Below are positions 19,455-28,849 of a DNA stretch of 64,000 nucleotides, piece after piece; positions within the stretch are counted from its first letter, which is position 1; the number at the start of each line of letters is the position of its first letter. The position numbers were made by a program, and so were the translations under genes. This DNA is from Myxococcus stipitatus (GTDB lineage Bacteria; Myxococcota; Myxococcia; Myxococcales; Myxococcaceae), in the NCBI RefSeq assembly GCF_038561935.1, contig NZ_CP102770.1:2666001-2730000 (forward strand), read 5' to 3'. Below the pieces are notes generated by a model. It had not been told where the DNA came from. It did no database searches and saw nothing but the letters and a program-made list of their open reading frames with translations.

Positions 19455-22298
19455 ATGGGGAGATGGAGCAGGATGCTGTTGTCAGGCCTTGCCGCGATGG
19501 CCATGTCAGGGGTGGCCGCGGCGGATGTGGTGATTCTCAACCCAGGGGAGTTCAAGGGGCAGGTCTCGTTTGGTTCACAGACCCTCAGCAAGTATCTCTT
19601 GCTGCTCTACTCCTCGACCGGCCAGCTGTCCTTCAAGGAGTTCACGTCCAGTCCCTACTCCATGACGGTGGAGAGCGGTCAATCCTATCAACACACCCTG
19701 CGAGCCACGCTGGCCCAGCCGGGCGGCGCGCAGTCGTATCTCACGGTGGAGCGCTACAGCCTCTACCCTGTCGACAACCAGGTGGGCCCCACCACGGTGG
19801 ACTACGTCTATCCGTCGATGGCCACCATCAACGCCTCCGTCACAGTGACGGGCGGAACCCTCGCTCAGGTCGAGGTCACCGCGACCGCGAGCACCTCGAC
19901 CGAAGAGCTGAATGCGTGGGCGACCCGGTTCCTGAGCGGCACGCCGACCACCACGACGTCGGCCACGATGTCGATGGTGGCCATGGGCCAGGTCTCCGTG
20001 TCGGGCAAGGCCTCCGTGGTCACCGCCAATGGCACCGTGATGCAGCGGACGCTCGCCGCGCAGGTCGTCAACCTGCTCACGGGGCCAGCCAACGTGAGCT
20101 GGACGGAGAACCTCCCTGTTCCCGGGCATCTCGTCGGAACGGTGAGCATTGCTCCCAGCTCTCCCGTCAGCTTCCACAAGATCTACTTCAAGGGACTCGC
20201 TGGCACGGCGACGGCGCCCATCAGTGGCGAGCAGCAGGTGGCCGCTGGCGGCGCCTATGACCTCGAGCTGTTTCCAGGGCAGTATGACGTCTACGCACGC
20301 ACCGCCATCCAATCCGAGGGCCAGTATTCGGATACGAAGGTCTATCGCGTCACCATCACCTCGGGGGCCACGGTCACGCAGAACTTCGCGGATGCGGTGG
20401 GCACCGCGCAGGCTCCCTTGCTCGTGACGGGCATGTATTCCAATGCGGACCTCTCCGATGCGGACATGTCGCTCAAGCGGCAGGAGTCAGGCTTCGCGAC
20501 AGAGGCCTTCGATGGCGCCCTGACGAACGGCCGGTTCGACTTCACGCTCCCTCATGGGACGTGGAGGAAGAGCCATGTCTGGCTGAACTTCGACAACGAA
20601 ACCAACCCCGCGGCGCCACGCTACGCGACCGTGGTCCGCAAGTACGAAGTGGGCGGCGCTCCTCCGCTCGCGGTGCCCGCGAACAGCACCGTGAGCTTCG
20701 GCACGGAGACGCTGAAGCTCGTCAAGACGACGCTCTACTTCGACGTGCGTGAGGCGAACCCCACGGACCCGGAGATTCCGCTCCGAGGGGCCTCGGCCGG
20801 ACTGCGCCGGACGCATCATGACGCGGCCACCGGGCGCAGCTGGGAGTCGGAGGCCGGCGCGTCGGGCGGCGATGTCACCAAGACCCTGTCCCCGGTGACG
20901 GTCATCGCGGAACCCGGCACCTACACCCTGACCGCGGGAGCCACCATCAATGGGACCTACTCGGAGTTCACGGGCGGGACCATGACGGTCGCGGAGCCGA
21001 CGGCGACGCCCGCGGGCTCGAACGTGTCCATCACGCCCTTTGATTCCCAGGACCTCGTGGTGAAGGTGACCTTCCCCTCGGTGACGACGGGCGGTCTCAC
21101 GACGGTGGCCGAGCTGCCGATGGGACCCGAGACGCCGCACGGGCTGAAGTCGTTCTGCTCCGATGGCGCGAGCGCGGAGGGAATCGATTGTCCTCCGCTC
21201 TTCTATGACATCGACACCACCGCGCAGTTCACCGAGGCGACGGTGTGTGTCCGCAGGAAGTTCCTGGGCGCCAATGCCCTGGCGTTCTTCCTGCGGCTCT
21301 ACCACTTCAACAAGAACACCCCTCCGAATGGTGCATGGGAGGAGCTGCCCGCCCCGGTGGGGAAGCCGCAGGCGTTCGATTGCAGCGAGGACCCCTCCGA
21401 GTGTGGCTGCCTCGATGAGGCGGACTGCGGCATCGACCCCATGGCGGACCCTCCGGTGAGCGTCATCCAGGTCTGCGGTGTCACCACCAGCTTCTCGCCC
21501 TTCGCCATCCTCGAGAAGGGGCTCGCCTTCACGAACACCGTGGGCGGAGTGGAGTACCAGGGCCCCACGGGGCCGCTGGCGCCCCAGACGTGGACGGTGC
21601 CCAGGACGGGCGAGTATCGAATCACCGCCACGGGCGCGAGTGGCGCGAGCGCGGCGGTGGGAATCGCGGGTGGGTGTGGCGCCAAGGTCTCCGGTGTGTT
21701 CACGCTCCAGGAGAACGACACACTGCAGCTGCTCGTGGGCCAGAAGGGCACCGCGACGACGTACAGCGCGGGCGGTGGTGGTGGCTCCTTCGTGGTGAAG
21801 AATGGCAGCCCGCTGCTCATCGCGGGAGGCGGCGGTGGACTGCGCGCGGGGGCCCTGGTTCCGGGACGCAGCGGGAGCGTGAGCACGTCGGGCACGGCGG
21901 GCTCGACGCATGCCAGCTACTTGTCCGGGTTCATCGCGGGCGGGACAGGGGGCCTGGGTGGCTCGCGGGCCGCGGCGTATGGCTCGGGGGGCGGTGGCTG
22001 GTCAGGCCCTGGCGCCTCGGACGGAGCCTACGGTGAGGGCGGCTTCTCCTTCCTGTCGGGCGGAAAGGGTGGCGCCGGGAAGACGTGCGGCGGGCTGGCG
22101 CATGGCGGCTACGGCGGTGGCGGCGCGGGGAATGGCTGCTACGGCGGTGGTGGCGGTGGGGGTTACTCCGGCGGTGGTGGCGGGCGCGTGGGCGGAGGCG
22201 GTGGCTCGTGGAACGTCGGCACGCGGCCTGAGTCCGCTGAGGGCGCGTGTACGCAGAACGGACACGGGCTCATCACCATCGAAGCCGCGCATCCGTAG
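19455..22298 (+). CDS. Large secreted protein with ALK-type glycine-rich C-terminal domain
   Basis: 947 residues from the ATG at 19455, after a GAGGGGGAG site. An export signal (MGRWSRMLLSGLAAMAMSG..) ends at about residue 23 (VAAA/D). The long middle part (about 25-620) is Thr/Val-rich beta structure with no named domain. A Cys-containing segment around 570-690 ends in VCGVTTSFSPFAILEKG, a motif frequent in myxobacterial secreted proteins. From about 695 to the end there is a glycine-rich domain that opens with a GPLAPQTWTVPRTGEY strand and has dense Gly tracts (SAGGGGGSF, IAGGGGGL, then YGGGGGGGYSGGGGG), like the glycine-rich domain of ALK/LTK receptors (Pfam Gly_rich). Function unknown; an extracellular matrix or adhesive role is plausible. 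Confidence 0.85.
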   Translation: MGRWSRMLLSGLAAMAMSGVAAADVVILNPGEFKGQVSFGSQTLSKYLLLLYSSTGQLSFKEFTSSPYSMTVESGQSYQHTLRATLAQPGGAQSYLTVERYSLYPVDNQVGPTTVDYVYPSMATINASVTVTGGTLAQVEVTATASTSTEELNAWATRFLSGTPTTTTSATMSMVAMGQVSVSGKASVVTANGTVMQRTLAAQVVNLLTGPANVSWTENLPVPGHLVGTVSIAPSSPVSFHKIYFKGLAGTATAPISGEQQVAAGGAYDLELFPGQYDVYARTAIQSEGQYSDTKVYRVTITSGATVTQNFADAVGTAQAPLLVTGMYSNADLSDADMSLKRQESGFATEAFDGALTNGRFDFTLPHGTWRKSHVWLNFDNETNPAAPRYATVVRKYEVGGAPPLAVPANSTVSFGTETLKLVKTTLYFDVREANPTDPEIPLRGASAGLRRTHHDAATGRSWESEAGASGGDVTKTLSPVTVIAEPGTYTLTAGATINGTYSEFTGGTMTVAEPTATPAGSNVSITPFDSQDLVVKVTFPSVTTGGLTTVAELPMGPETPHGLKSFCSDGASAEGIDCPPLFYDIDTTAQFTEATVCVRRKFLGANALAFFLRLYHFNKNTPPNGAWEELPAPVGKPQAFDCSEDPSECGCLDEADCGIDPMADPPVSVIQVCGVTTSFSPFAILEKGLAFTNTVGGVEYQGPTGPLAPQTWTVPRTGEYRITATGASGASAAVGIAGGCGAKVSGVFTLQENDTLQLLVGQKGTATTYSAGGGGGSFVVKNGSPLLIAGGGGGLRAGALVPGRSGSVSTSGTAGSTHASYLSGFIAGGTGGLGGSRAAAYGSGGGGWSGPGASDGAYGEGGFSFLSGGKGGAGKTCGGLAHGGYGGGGAGNGCYGGGGGGGYSGGGGGRVGGGGGSWNVGTRPESAEGACTQNGHGLITIEAAHP

Positions 22299-22304
22299 TG
22301 CGCG

Positions 22305-22345
22305 CACGGAGGCCGCCGCGTTCATCGGTGGCGGCGGTCTCCGTG
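22305..22345. terminator. Bidirectional terminator hairpin
   Basis: CACGGAG (22305-22311) pairs with CTCCGTG (22339-22345), extended inside by GCCGCC/GGCGGC with a small bulge. It sits between two converging genes. Confidence 0.6.
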
Positions 22346-22367
22346 TCGTCGCGGGGCCCTGCTTTCG

Positions 22368-23129
22368 TCAGGGCTGCTTTGTCGACGGCTCCTCCGTGGC
22401 GGTCGCCTCGGACGGCGCGCCCTGCTTCGCGGGTGCACCGAAGTCCAGGGAGATTCCGCCGAACAGCCCGTTCACTCCACCCACGCGCGCGAACTTGACG
22501 AAGGGGCCCATCGACACGAGCTCGCCCAGGGACAGCTGGAGTCCCAGGGCCGTATCCACGCCGAAGCCGTTCGGACTGAGGTTGACGTTGAGGTCGTACC
22601 AGACAGTGCGCAGGCGGCTGTCGGTGTGAGGGTTCTCGAAGAACTTGAGCCGAGCGCCCAGTCCGCCGCCCCAGCCCCAGCCCTTGTCCAGGAGGCTGTT
22701 GTCCGAGAACCGGTTGCCGAAGAGCTCCACCTGGATGGAGAGCGGTGAGCTCCCCGCCGTGTCGGCCTCCATGCCCGTGGCGCCCAGGCTCAGGATCCAC
22801 GTCACCATCTTGGCCACCATCAGCATGCGCCGGGTGAACAAGGGGAAGTCCGCCTTCAGCGCGAGCCCGAAGCCCGTCCGTGAGCCAGGCCCTTCCGCGC
22901 CGAGGAACGCACCGGCCGCGGGCTCCAGGTGCAGATGCACCTCCGAAGCCCAGGACGTCTCCTCCCCCGAGGACACCGAGGTGATGGGCTCCAGGTCGAG
23001 GGTGATTCCCCCCGACTGTGCCCGCGCCGCCCCAGCCACGATGCACAGCCACAGGAGCGCGATTCGGCGCAGGTGCGAGGGGACGCTCGACGAGAAGAGA
23101 CGACGCGCGGGCCCGGGTGCGTTTCCCAT
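22368..23129 (-). CDS. Putative outer-membrane beta-barrel protein
   Basis: 253 residues. A basic N-terminus and hydrophobic stretch (about 19-36, ending AGAARA) form an export signal. The mature part alternates polar and hydrophobic residues with many Gly and aromatic residues (GFGLALKADF, GLGARLKFFE, GLQLSLGELVSMGPFVKF), as in transmembrane beta-strands. It starts 10 bp after the sirtuin stop, so it is probably co-transcribed. No family recognised. Confidence 0.7.
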   Translation of the reverse strand: MGNAPGPARRLFSSSVPSHLRRIALLWLCIVAGAARAQSGGITLDLEPITSVSSGEETSWASEVHLHLEPAAGAFLGAEGPGSRTGFGLALKADFPLFTRRMLMVAKMVTWILSLGATGMEADTAGSSPLSIQVELFGNRFSDNSLLDKGWGWGGGLGARLKFFENPHTDSRLRTVWYDLNVNLSPNGFGVDTALGLQLSLGELVSMGPFVKFARVGGVNGLFGGISLDFGAPAKQGAPSEATATEEPSTKQP

Positions 23130-23139
23130 GCGCCCGACT

Positions 23140-23907
23140 CTAGCCGCTTAACAGGAATGGCAGGAGTTCCTCGGCGCGTCCGAGGACCTCCTGGTCGAAA
23201 TCGGGATGCCGAGGCTGCATGGGCGTGAGGTTGAGCAACAGCGTCCAGGCCCCCGCGTACTTCGCGCCCCGGACGAACTGGGACGCGGGCGCCACCGTCC
23301 CCGACGTGCCCACCGCGAGGAAGAGGTCGCACTCCCGAAGGGCGCGCTTCGCGGCCCACTCCGCGTCCACCGGGAGCGGCTCGTTGAAGAGCGTGACGTC
23401 CGGCCGCAGCGACTGTCCGCAGTGCACACACAGCGGCGCCTGGACATGTTCCTGGGGGTCTTCGAAGGGCGTCGTCCCACAGTCGGGATTTCCGCAGCGG
23501 GTGTGCAGCAGCGAGCCGTGCAGCTCGACGACGTCCCGGCTGCCCGCGCGGGTGTGCAGTCCATCCACGTTCTGCGTCACCAGCGTGAAGGACCGCCCCG
23601 GAGGCAGCCGCGCCTGCCACCGCGCCAGCGCGACGTGCGCCGCGTTGGGGGGCGCGGCTCGGAGGGGCCCGCGCAGCGGACCGAACAGGCTCCACACCCG
23701 TGACGGGTCTCTCGCCATCATGGCCGCGTCGGGGACCTCCTCCGCCTCGGGCCGGGTCCACAGTCCGCCTGGGCCGCGGTAGGTCGGAAGCCCCGACGCG
23801 ACGGAGATGCCCGCGCCCGTGAGGACCACGATGTTCCGCCAAGCGGTGGCCCCGAGCCTGTCACGCAGCCGCCGCAGCTCGTCGTCACCCGTCCGGGAAT
23901 CCACCAT
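23140..23907 (-). CDS. cobB: SIR2-family NAD-dependent protein deacylase
   Basis: 255 residues, the usual bacterial sirtuin size. Sirtuin blocks in order: GAGISVASGLPTYRG (NAD binding, residues 31-45), TQNVDGLH (111-118), catalytic His130 in ELHG, and a four-cysteine zinc site (Cys138, 143, 160, 163). Removes acyl groups from protein lysines using NAD+, regulating for example acetyl-CoA synthetase. The symbol is given by family, not orthology. Lies 48 bp after the PBP2 gene and 10 bp before the outer-membrane protein gene, suggesting one transcript. Confidence 0.9.
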   Translation of the reverse strand: MVDSRTGDDELRRLRDRLGATAWRNIVVLTGAGISVASGLPTYRGPGGLWTRPEAEEVPDAAMMARDPSRVWSLFGPLRGPLRAAPPNAAHVALARWQARLPPGRSFTLVTQNVDGLHTRAGSRDVVELHGSLLHTRCGNPDCGTTPFEDPQEHVQAPLCVHCGQSLRPDVTLFNEPLPVDAEWAAKRALRECDLFLAVGTSGTVAPASQFVRGAKYAGAWTLLLNLTPMQPRHPDFDQEVLGRAEELLPFLLSG

Positions 23908-23955
23908 GCGACGAGCCTAGATGAAACGGCCGCGCCACACGAAGGCGCCCCGGTC

Positions 23956-25983
23956 TCAGTTGGGCGCGCGCTTCGTCGCGGGCAGGGTCCGGACGTAGGG
24001 CGCGTTCACCTGCGGCGGTGGCGCCTCCGCGTCCTGCTTCTTCAGCTCGAAATACTTCTCGATGACCTTGAGCCCCGTCGGCGCCGCGTCCGAGGAGCCG
24101 CCGCCGCCATGCTCGTTGAGGATGACGACGGCAATCTCCGGCTTGTCCGCGGGCGCGAAGCCCGCGAACCACGCGTGATGGCGCATGTAGTAGTCCATCT
24201 GGTGGGTCCGCAGTCGCACCGCGCCGATGCGCGCCACCTGCGCCGTGCCGGTCTTCCCCGCGACGACGACATCCTTCAGCCGCAACGCGAAGGCCGTTCC
24301 GCCGCCTTCGTTCACCGTGGCGACGAGCCCTTCGCGGACGGCCTTCAGGTGGGCCTCCGGGATGTCCACCTTGCGCACCACCTCCGGCTCCGACTCCTTG
24401 ACGACGTGTCCGGCCGCATCCTCCACACGCGCCACGAGCTGCGGCTTGTAGAGCGTGCCTCCGTTGGCGATGGCGGAGTACATCAGTGCCATCTGCATCA
24501 CGGTGACGGCATCGTCGCCCTGGCCGATGGAGCTGTTGAGCGCGGCGCCCTTGAAGTAGCCGCCCGGGGTGACCCGGTCGTGGTAGCTGCTGGTGGGCAT
24601 CACGCCAGGGACCTCGGCCATGACGCCGATGCCGGTGGGCTGTCCCAGTCCCAAGAGGCGCCCCATCTCCGAGATGGGGTCGAGGCCCAGCACATCCGCG
24701 ACCTTGTAGTACCAGACGTCACAGGAGGACATCAGGGCCTCCTTGCCGTCTCGGGGCCCGTGGCCCGCGTCCCGGTGGCACCGCCACACGCGAGTCCCCA
24801 GCCGGTAACCGCCAGGGCAGTTGATGACGGTGTGGGGGCTGAACTGCCCGGACCTGAAGGCGGCCAGCGCGGTGACGACCTTGAAGATGGACCCGGGCGC
24901 GTAGTGCTCCGCCGCGACGCGGTTGATCATCGGCTGGAGCGGGTCTCGGGCGAGCGCGCCCATCTGCTCCGGGGTGATTCGGCCCGTCAGGAGGTTCGGG
25001 TCGAAGCCCGGCCGCGACACGAGCGCGCGGATGAAGCCCGTGCTCACGTCGATGACCACCACGGCGCCGGCGATGCCCGGGAAGATGTGCTCGACGGCCT
25101 CCTGGAGCCGCATGTCCAGGGAGAGGATGATGTTGTGGCCAGCGACGGGCGGGCGCGTCGTGTCCGTCGTCAGCAGGCCATTGAACGCCTCCAGCGTCTG
25201 GCCGCGCGCATCCACCACTTCCTGCCGCACGCCGTCCGTTCCCCGGAGCTGTGATTCGAAGTACCGCTCCAGGCCCCGGCGTCCGACGTAGTCACCTCGG
25301 GAGTAGCTGGCGCCGTCCGCGTTGAAGCGCTCCAGCTCCTCCTGGGTGATTTCGTTCATGTAGCCAATCACGTGGCTGAGCAGGGTCCCGGTCCGGTAGT
25401 TGCGGTGGGGGACGGGGACGATGTCCACGCCGTCCAACTCGTTGCGTCTCGCATTGAGCCGGTCGTACTCGTCGCGCGTCAGGTCGACGAGGATGGGCAC
25501 CGGCTGGAAGGGGCCGTTGCGCCGGCCGACTCGCGCCTGGGTCTCCAGTCGCTGGCGCTGGGCATCGTCCATCCGCAAGAGCTCGGCGAGCTTGGGAATC
25601 ACCTTCTCCGCGCAGGCCTGACAGAAGGCCGGGGTCAGGAAGGCGTCGAAGGAGGGGCGGCTGTCGACGAGGATGGTGCCTCGGACGTCCTTGATGACGC
25701 CCCGGTCCGCGCGCAGGCGGACCTCCTTGACGAAGTTCGCCACGCTCTTCGCCGCGTACTCCTCCGCCTGCGCGATCTGCAGGCGGTAGAGCTGGATGGC
25801 CAACAGCACCATGCCGGAGACCATCGCGATACCCAACCAGAGGAATCGCTTCCGGAAGTCCCTTCCAGGCGTGTCTGCGACGAGCGTTCGAGGAGCCACC
25901 GCGGCCACCCTCCAGGGTTTGGCCCGAGGCGTCAAGCGGCGGAATAATCCAGTGAGACCGGCTCCTGAAACATCATGCAACAA
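23956..25983 (-). CDS. mrdA: Penicillin-binding protein 2 (elongasome transpeptidase)
   Basis: 675 residues from an ATG with GAGGGG upstream. A cytoplasmic tail of about 45 residues precedes one membrane anchor (47-65), then the PBP dimerisation region (RADRGVIKDVRGTIL), and the transpeptidase domain with Ser365 in PGSIFK, Ser420-Cys-Asp (SxN motif with Asp, as in other PBP2s) and KTGT at 577-580. It cross-links peptidoglycan during side-wall growth with RodA. No mreBCD or rodA lies nearby, so it is split from the usual cluster; it may be one of several paralogues. Confidence 0.93.
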   Translation of the reverse strand: MLHDVSGAGLTGLFRRLTPRAKPWRVAAVAPRTLVADTPGRDFRKRFLWLGIAMVSGMVLLAIQLYRLQIAQAEEYAAKSVANFVKEVRLRADRGVIKDVRGTILVDSRPSFDAFLTPAFCQACAEKVIPKLAELLRMDDAQRQRLETQARVGRRNGPFQPVPILVDLTRDEYDRLNARRNELDGVDIVPVPHRNYRTGTLLSHVIGYMNEITQEELERFNADGASYSRGDYVGRRGLERYFESQLRGTDGVRQEVVDARGQTLEAFNGLLTTDTTRPPVAGHNIILSLDMRLQEAVEHIFPGIAGAVVVIDVSTGFIRALVSRPGFDPNLLTGRITPEQMGALARDPLQPMINRVAAEHYAPGSIFKVVTALAAFRSGQFSPHTVINCPGGYRLGTRVWRCHRDAGHGPRDGKEALMSSCDVWYYKVADVLGLDPISEMGRLLGLGQPTGIGVMAEVPGVMPTSSYHDRVTPGGYFKGAALNSSIGQGDDAVTVMQMALMYSAIANGGTLYKPQLVARVEDAAGHVVKESEPEVVRKVDIPEAHLKAVREGLVATVNEGGGTAFALRLKDVVVAGKTGTAQVARIGAVRLRTHQMDYYMRHHAWFAGFAPADKPEIAVVILNEHGGGGSSDAAPTGLKVIEKYFELKKQDAEAPPPQVNAPYVRTLPATKRAPN

Positions 25984-26046
25984 CCCCTCGCCTCCGACTC
26001 ACGGGCCGTGTGTCCGGTCCGAGCGAAGGCGAGGGGAAGGACCGCG

Positions 26047-26922
26047 CTACTCCGCGGCGAACATCCCCTTGGGCGTGACGCCCTTGAGGAAGGGCTCGAT
26101 GAAGCCGTGGAGCGCGTCCACCTGGGTGATGACCGCGGTGTGAGACGTCGCGGGCAGGATGGCCAGGCGCGAGGCGGACAGCGGCTTGCCCATGTCACCC
26201 GCGGCGCCACCACCGAGGAGCCGGAACATGGAGACGGTGTGCTCGAGCGTCGTCACATCGGCATCGCCGGCGATGATGAGCACCGGCGCCTTCAGCGCCT
26301 TCACTTGCTCGCCCCACGCCATGGGCTCCTTCTCGAGGGCGATGAGCTTGCGCGCCAGCTCCGGGAACCCCTTCGGGTTGGCGGCGAGCTTCGGGTACTC
26401 CTTCGCGAAGGGCATCTCGAGGAACATCTCCACCTTCATGTTGGGGATGAATTCCTTGAACTCGGGCTGCATGCCCTCGACGTCGTAGGAGACCGAGGCG
26501 AGAGCCAGCTTGTCCACCTTCGCGGGGTGACGGATGCCGAACTGCAACGCGGCGGCGGCACCCATGGAGTAGCCGAACACGTCCGCCTTCTTGAGGCCCA
26601 CCGCGTCCATGAAAGCCGCGATGTCATCCGCCAGGTTCGGGTAGGTGATGGGGCGGTCGATGTCCGTGGTGCGGCCATGTCCCTGGAGCTCGAGCGCATA
26701 GACCTGATGCGTCTTCGCCAGCTTGGAGATGATGGCGCCCATCGACGGGATGTTCATGTAGGCGCCGTGCAGGACGATGAGCGGGGCACCCTTGCCGGAC
26801 ACCTCGTAATACATCTGCATGCCATTCACGGCGACGCGGGCCCCCTTCGGCTTGGACTGCGCGTGGGCCAGGTTCGGGACGGCGGCGAGCAGGACGGCGA
26901 CAGCGAGAATCGTGCGGAACAT
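26047..26922 (-). CDS. Secreted alpha/beta hydrolase
   Basis: 291 residues. The signal peptide MFRTILAVAVLLAAVPNLAHA predicts export. Hydrolase features: HGAYMN oxyanion loop, ELQGHGRT, nucleophile elbow GYSMGAA, acid in IIAGDADVTT, and a histidine in LPATSHTAVI. Substrate unknown; similar proteins are esterases or lactonases. It ends 63 bp before the PBP2 start on the same strand. Confidence 0.87.
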   Translation of the reverse strand: MFRTILAVAVLLAAVPNLAHAQSKPKGARVAVNGMQMYYEVSGKGAPLIVLHGAYMNIPSMGAIISKLAKTHQVYALELQGHGRTTDIDRPITYPNLADDIAAFMDAVGLKKADVFGYSMGAAAALQFGIRHPAKVDKLALASVSYDVEGMQPEFKEFIPNMKVEMFLEMPFAKEYPKLAANPKGFPELARKLIALEKEPMAWGEQVKALKAPVLIIAGDADVTTLEHTVSMFRLLGGGAAGDMGKPLSASRLAILPATSHTAVITQVDALHGFIEPFLKGVTPKGMFAAE

Positions 26923-27286
26923 GGGGTCTCTCCTATGGGCCTGTCGGCCCTTCGCTCAGGCGACGAATGAATGAAATGGGGATCGACACGACCCCTGTTT
27001 TTCCACCCGGAGTCGCAGGGCCTCGTCGGCATGGACTCGGCTTCGGGGTGGGGCTGAGCGCGGGCCTGGCCGCGACGGGGCCTGGCTTCGGTGGGGGCTT
27101 GCGTCTCGTTCATGACGCGGTGAGTTGAAGCGGCCCGAGCCCCAGTGGAGCGAGTCTTGGCCGGCGAGAATTCTCACCGTTCGACGCAACTGGCGGCTGC
27201 GAGTCACGACAACCCAGTCATTCGATGAAGTGATGCCTGCTGTGTCTGGGGCATCGCTTCTCCCCCCGAGAACACGGAGCGATGAC

Positions 27287-28801
27287 ATGGGTCTGCTGCC
27301 GAAACTGAAGCTCCCCGAAATCAAGTTGCCGAAGATCTCCCTCCCCGACCCCGTCGATGTCGCGAAGAAGGTCGTCGACAAGGGCGTGGACGTCGCCAAG
27401 AAGGGCGTCGAGGTCGCCAAGGATGGCTTTGAAGACGCCAAGGACGTGGGCAAGGCGGCCATCGACCTGACCGGCAAGGGCATCCAGGCGCAGGTGGACC
27501 TGCTCCAGGCCGGGGTGGACACGGCGAAGTCCGCGGTGAAGCAGGGCGGCAAGTTCCTGCTGGGCGCGGCCGAGGTGGCCATCGACGCGCAGAAGAAGAC
27601 GCTCGACCTGGTCACGGACACCGTGGCGGACGGCGGCAAGGCGGCCTTCGAGGCGGTGAAGTTCGCGGCGAAGGAAGGCCTGAAGCTGGGCGACAAGCTC
27701 CAGAACAAGGTCCACGACGCGGCGCTGAGCGGCATCGACAAGGGCCTGGGGCTGGACCAGAAGATCAAGGACCTGGGCCCCGGCGACAGCATGAAGCTGA
27801 GCGGCAAGGTGGGCCTGGCGCTCGAGCTGGACGTCGACCTCAAGGGTGAGGTGGGCGTGCGTCGTGAGAAGGACGGCAGCTACGTCGTCTCCGCCGAGGC
27901 CGGCGCGGGCGTGGGCCTGGGCGCGGGCGCCAACGCGCACGTCACCGCGGGCGGCAAGGTCGAGTACAAGTTCAAGACCGCCGAGGACGCGAAGAAGGGC
28001 GCCCTCATCGTGGCGGGCGGAGCGGCCGCCGCGACGTCGCCGGTGCTGGCGCCGGCGCTGGCGCCTCGGCCGGACGAGCTGGCCTTCCTCCAGAAGAACC
28101 TCTCCTCCATCGAGCTCAAGGGTGGCGTGGACGCGAGCGTGGACGCGTCCTTCGGCGTCGAGGGCGGCGTGGCGGGCCTCAAGGCCGGCGCGTCGGCGAG
28201 CGCCGCGGGCACGGCGAGCTACAAGCTTGAGTTCGAGAACGGTCAGCCGAAGAACCTGGTGCGCACGACGGCGGTGGAGCTGAGCGGCAAGGCGGGCGTC
28301 ACGGCGAGCCTGTTCAAGAACCTGGGCGCCGGCGACGACGCGGTGAAGGGCTTCAGCGGCATCGAGGGTGAAGTGACGGGCAAGCTCACCGTCGAGTCGA
28401 GGATTCCGCTCGACGCGGCGAAGGTCGGCGACATGGCGGCCTTCCTGGCCAGCCCCACCACGGCGGCCTTCGCGGGCCCGGCGCAGACCGCCCTCAAGGG
28501 CGAGCTGACGGGTGACGCGGGCCCGGTGGGCATCAAGGGTGACTTCGAGGTGGGCGGCCTGAGCGGTGACGAGGCCAAGTCCGTGCTCGGCAAGCTGGTC
28601 CAGGGCGACTTCGGCAACGCCTTCGATGGCGTGTCGGTGCAGGCCAAGGGCAGCTGGGGCACGTTCAAGGACAAGGACCTGAACCTCGGCGTGGACCTGA
28701 AGACGGGCGGCCTGGGCGTCGAGGTCTCGGCCAAGGGCAACCAGCGCGACTACACCGAGCAGGGTCAGTTCGGTGGCGGCGGCATCAAGGCGGCGGCCTG
28801 A
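27287..28801 (+). CDS. Amphipathic-helix repeat plus beta-rich protein of unknown function
   Basis: 504 residues from the ATG at 27287 (GGAG upstream). Residues 1-20 hold a PEIKLPKISLP pattern. About 20-150 is an almost unbroken Lys/Asp/Ala/Val helix with 11-residue-like periodicity (VAKKVVDKGVD, VAKKGVEVAKD, then FEDAKDVGKAAIDLT), as in LEA or apolipoprotein-type lipid-binding helices. About 160-504 is Gly/Lys/Val-rich beta structure with short similar strands (LSGKVGLALELDVDLKGEVG, VDASVDASFGVEG, VTGKLTVESRI). No signal peptide and no Cys. Codon use is extremely biased to G/C-ending preferred codons, suggesting strong expression. No known family recognised. Confidence 0.85.
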   Translation: MGLLPKLKLPEIKLPKISLPDPVDVAKKVVDKGVDVAKKGVEVAKDGFEDAKDVGKAAIDLTGKGIQAQVDLLQAGVDTAKSAVKQGGKFLLGAAEVAIDAQKKTLDLVTDTVADGGKAAFEAVKFAAKEGLKLGDKLQNKVHDAALSGIDKGLGLDQKIKDLGPGDSMKLSGKVGLALELDVDLKGEVGVRREKDGSYVVSAEAGAGVGLGAGANAHVTAGGKVEYKFKTAEDAKKGALIVAGGAAAATSPVLAPALAPRPDELAFLQKNLSSIELKGGVDASVDASFGVEGGVAGLKAGASASAAGTASYKLEFENGQPKNLVRTTAVELSGKAGVTASLFKNLGAGDDAVKGFSGIEGEVTGKLTVESRIPLDAAKVGDMAAFLASPTTAAFAGPAQTALKGELTGDAGPVGIKGDFEVGGLSGDEAKSVLGKLVQGDFGNAFDGVSVQAKGSWGTFKDKDLNLGVDLKTGGLGVEVSAKGNQRDYTEQGQFGGGGIKAAA

Positions 28802-28806
28802 TGAGC

Positions 28807-28844
28807 CCGAGGGGGCCGTGCAAGAGGCGGCACGGCCCTCTCGG
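28807..28844. terminator. Bidirectional terminator hairpin
   Basis: CCGAGGGGGCCGTGC (28807-28821) pairs with GCACGGCCCTCTCGG (28830-28844) with a single G-T wobble and an 8-base loop, between converging genes. Confidence 0.8.
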
Positions 28845-28849
28845 TCGAA

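Noticed and set aside
20487..21911. 474-codon minus-strand frame
   Set aside because: Shadow of the ALK-like secreted protein gene.
24109..25254. 381-codon plus-strand frame
   Set aside because: Antisense to penicillin-binding protein 2, whose SxxK, SxD and KTGT motifs are intact.
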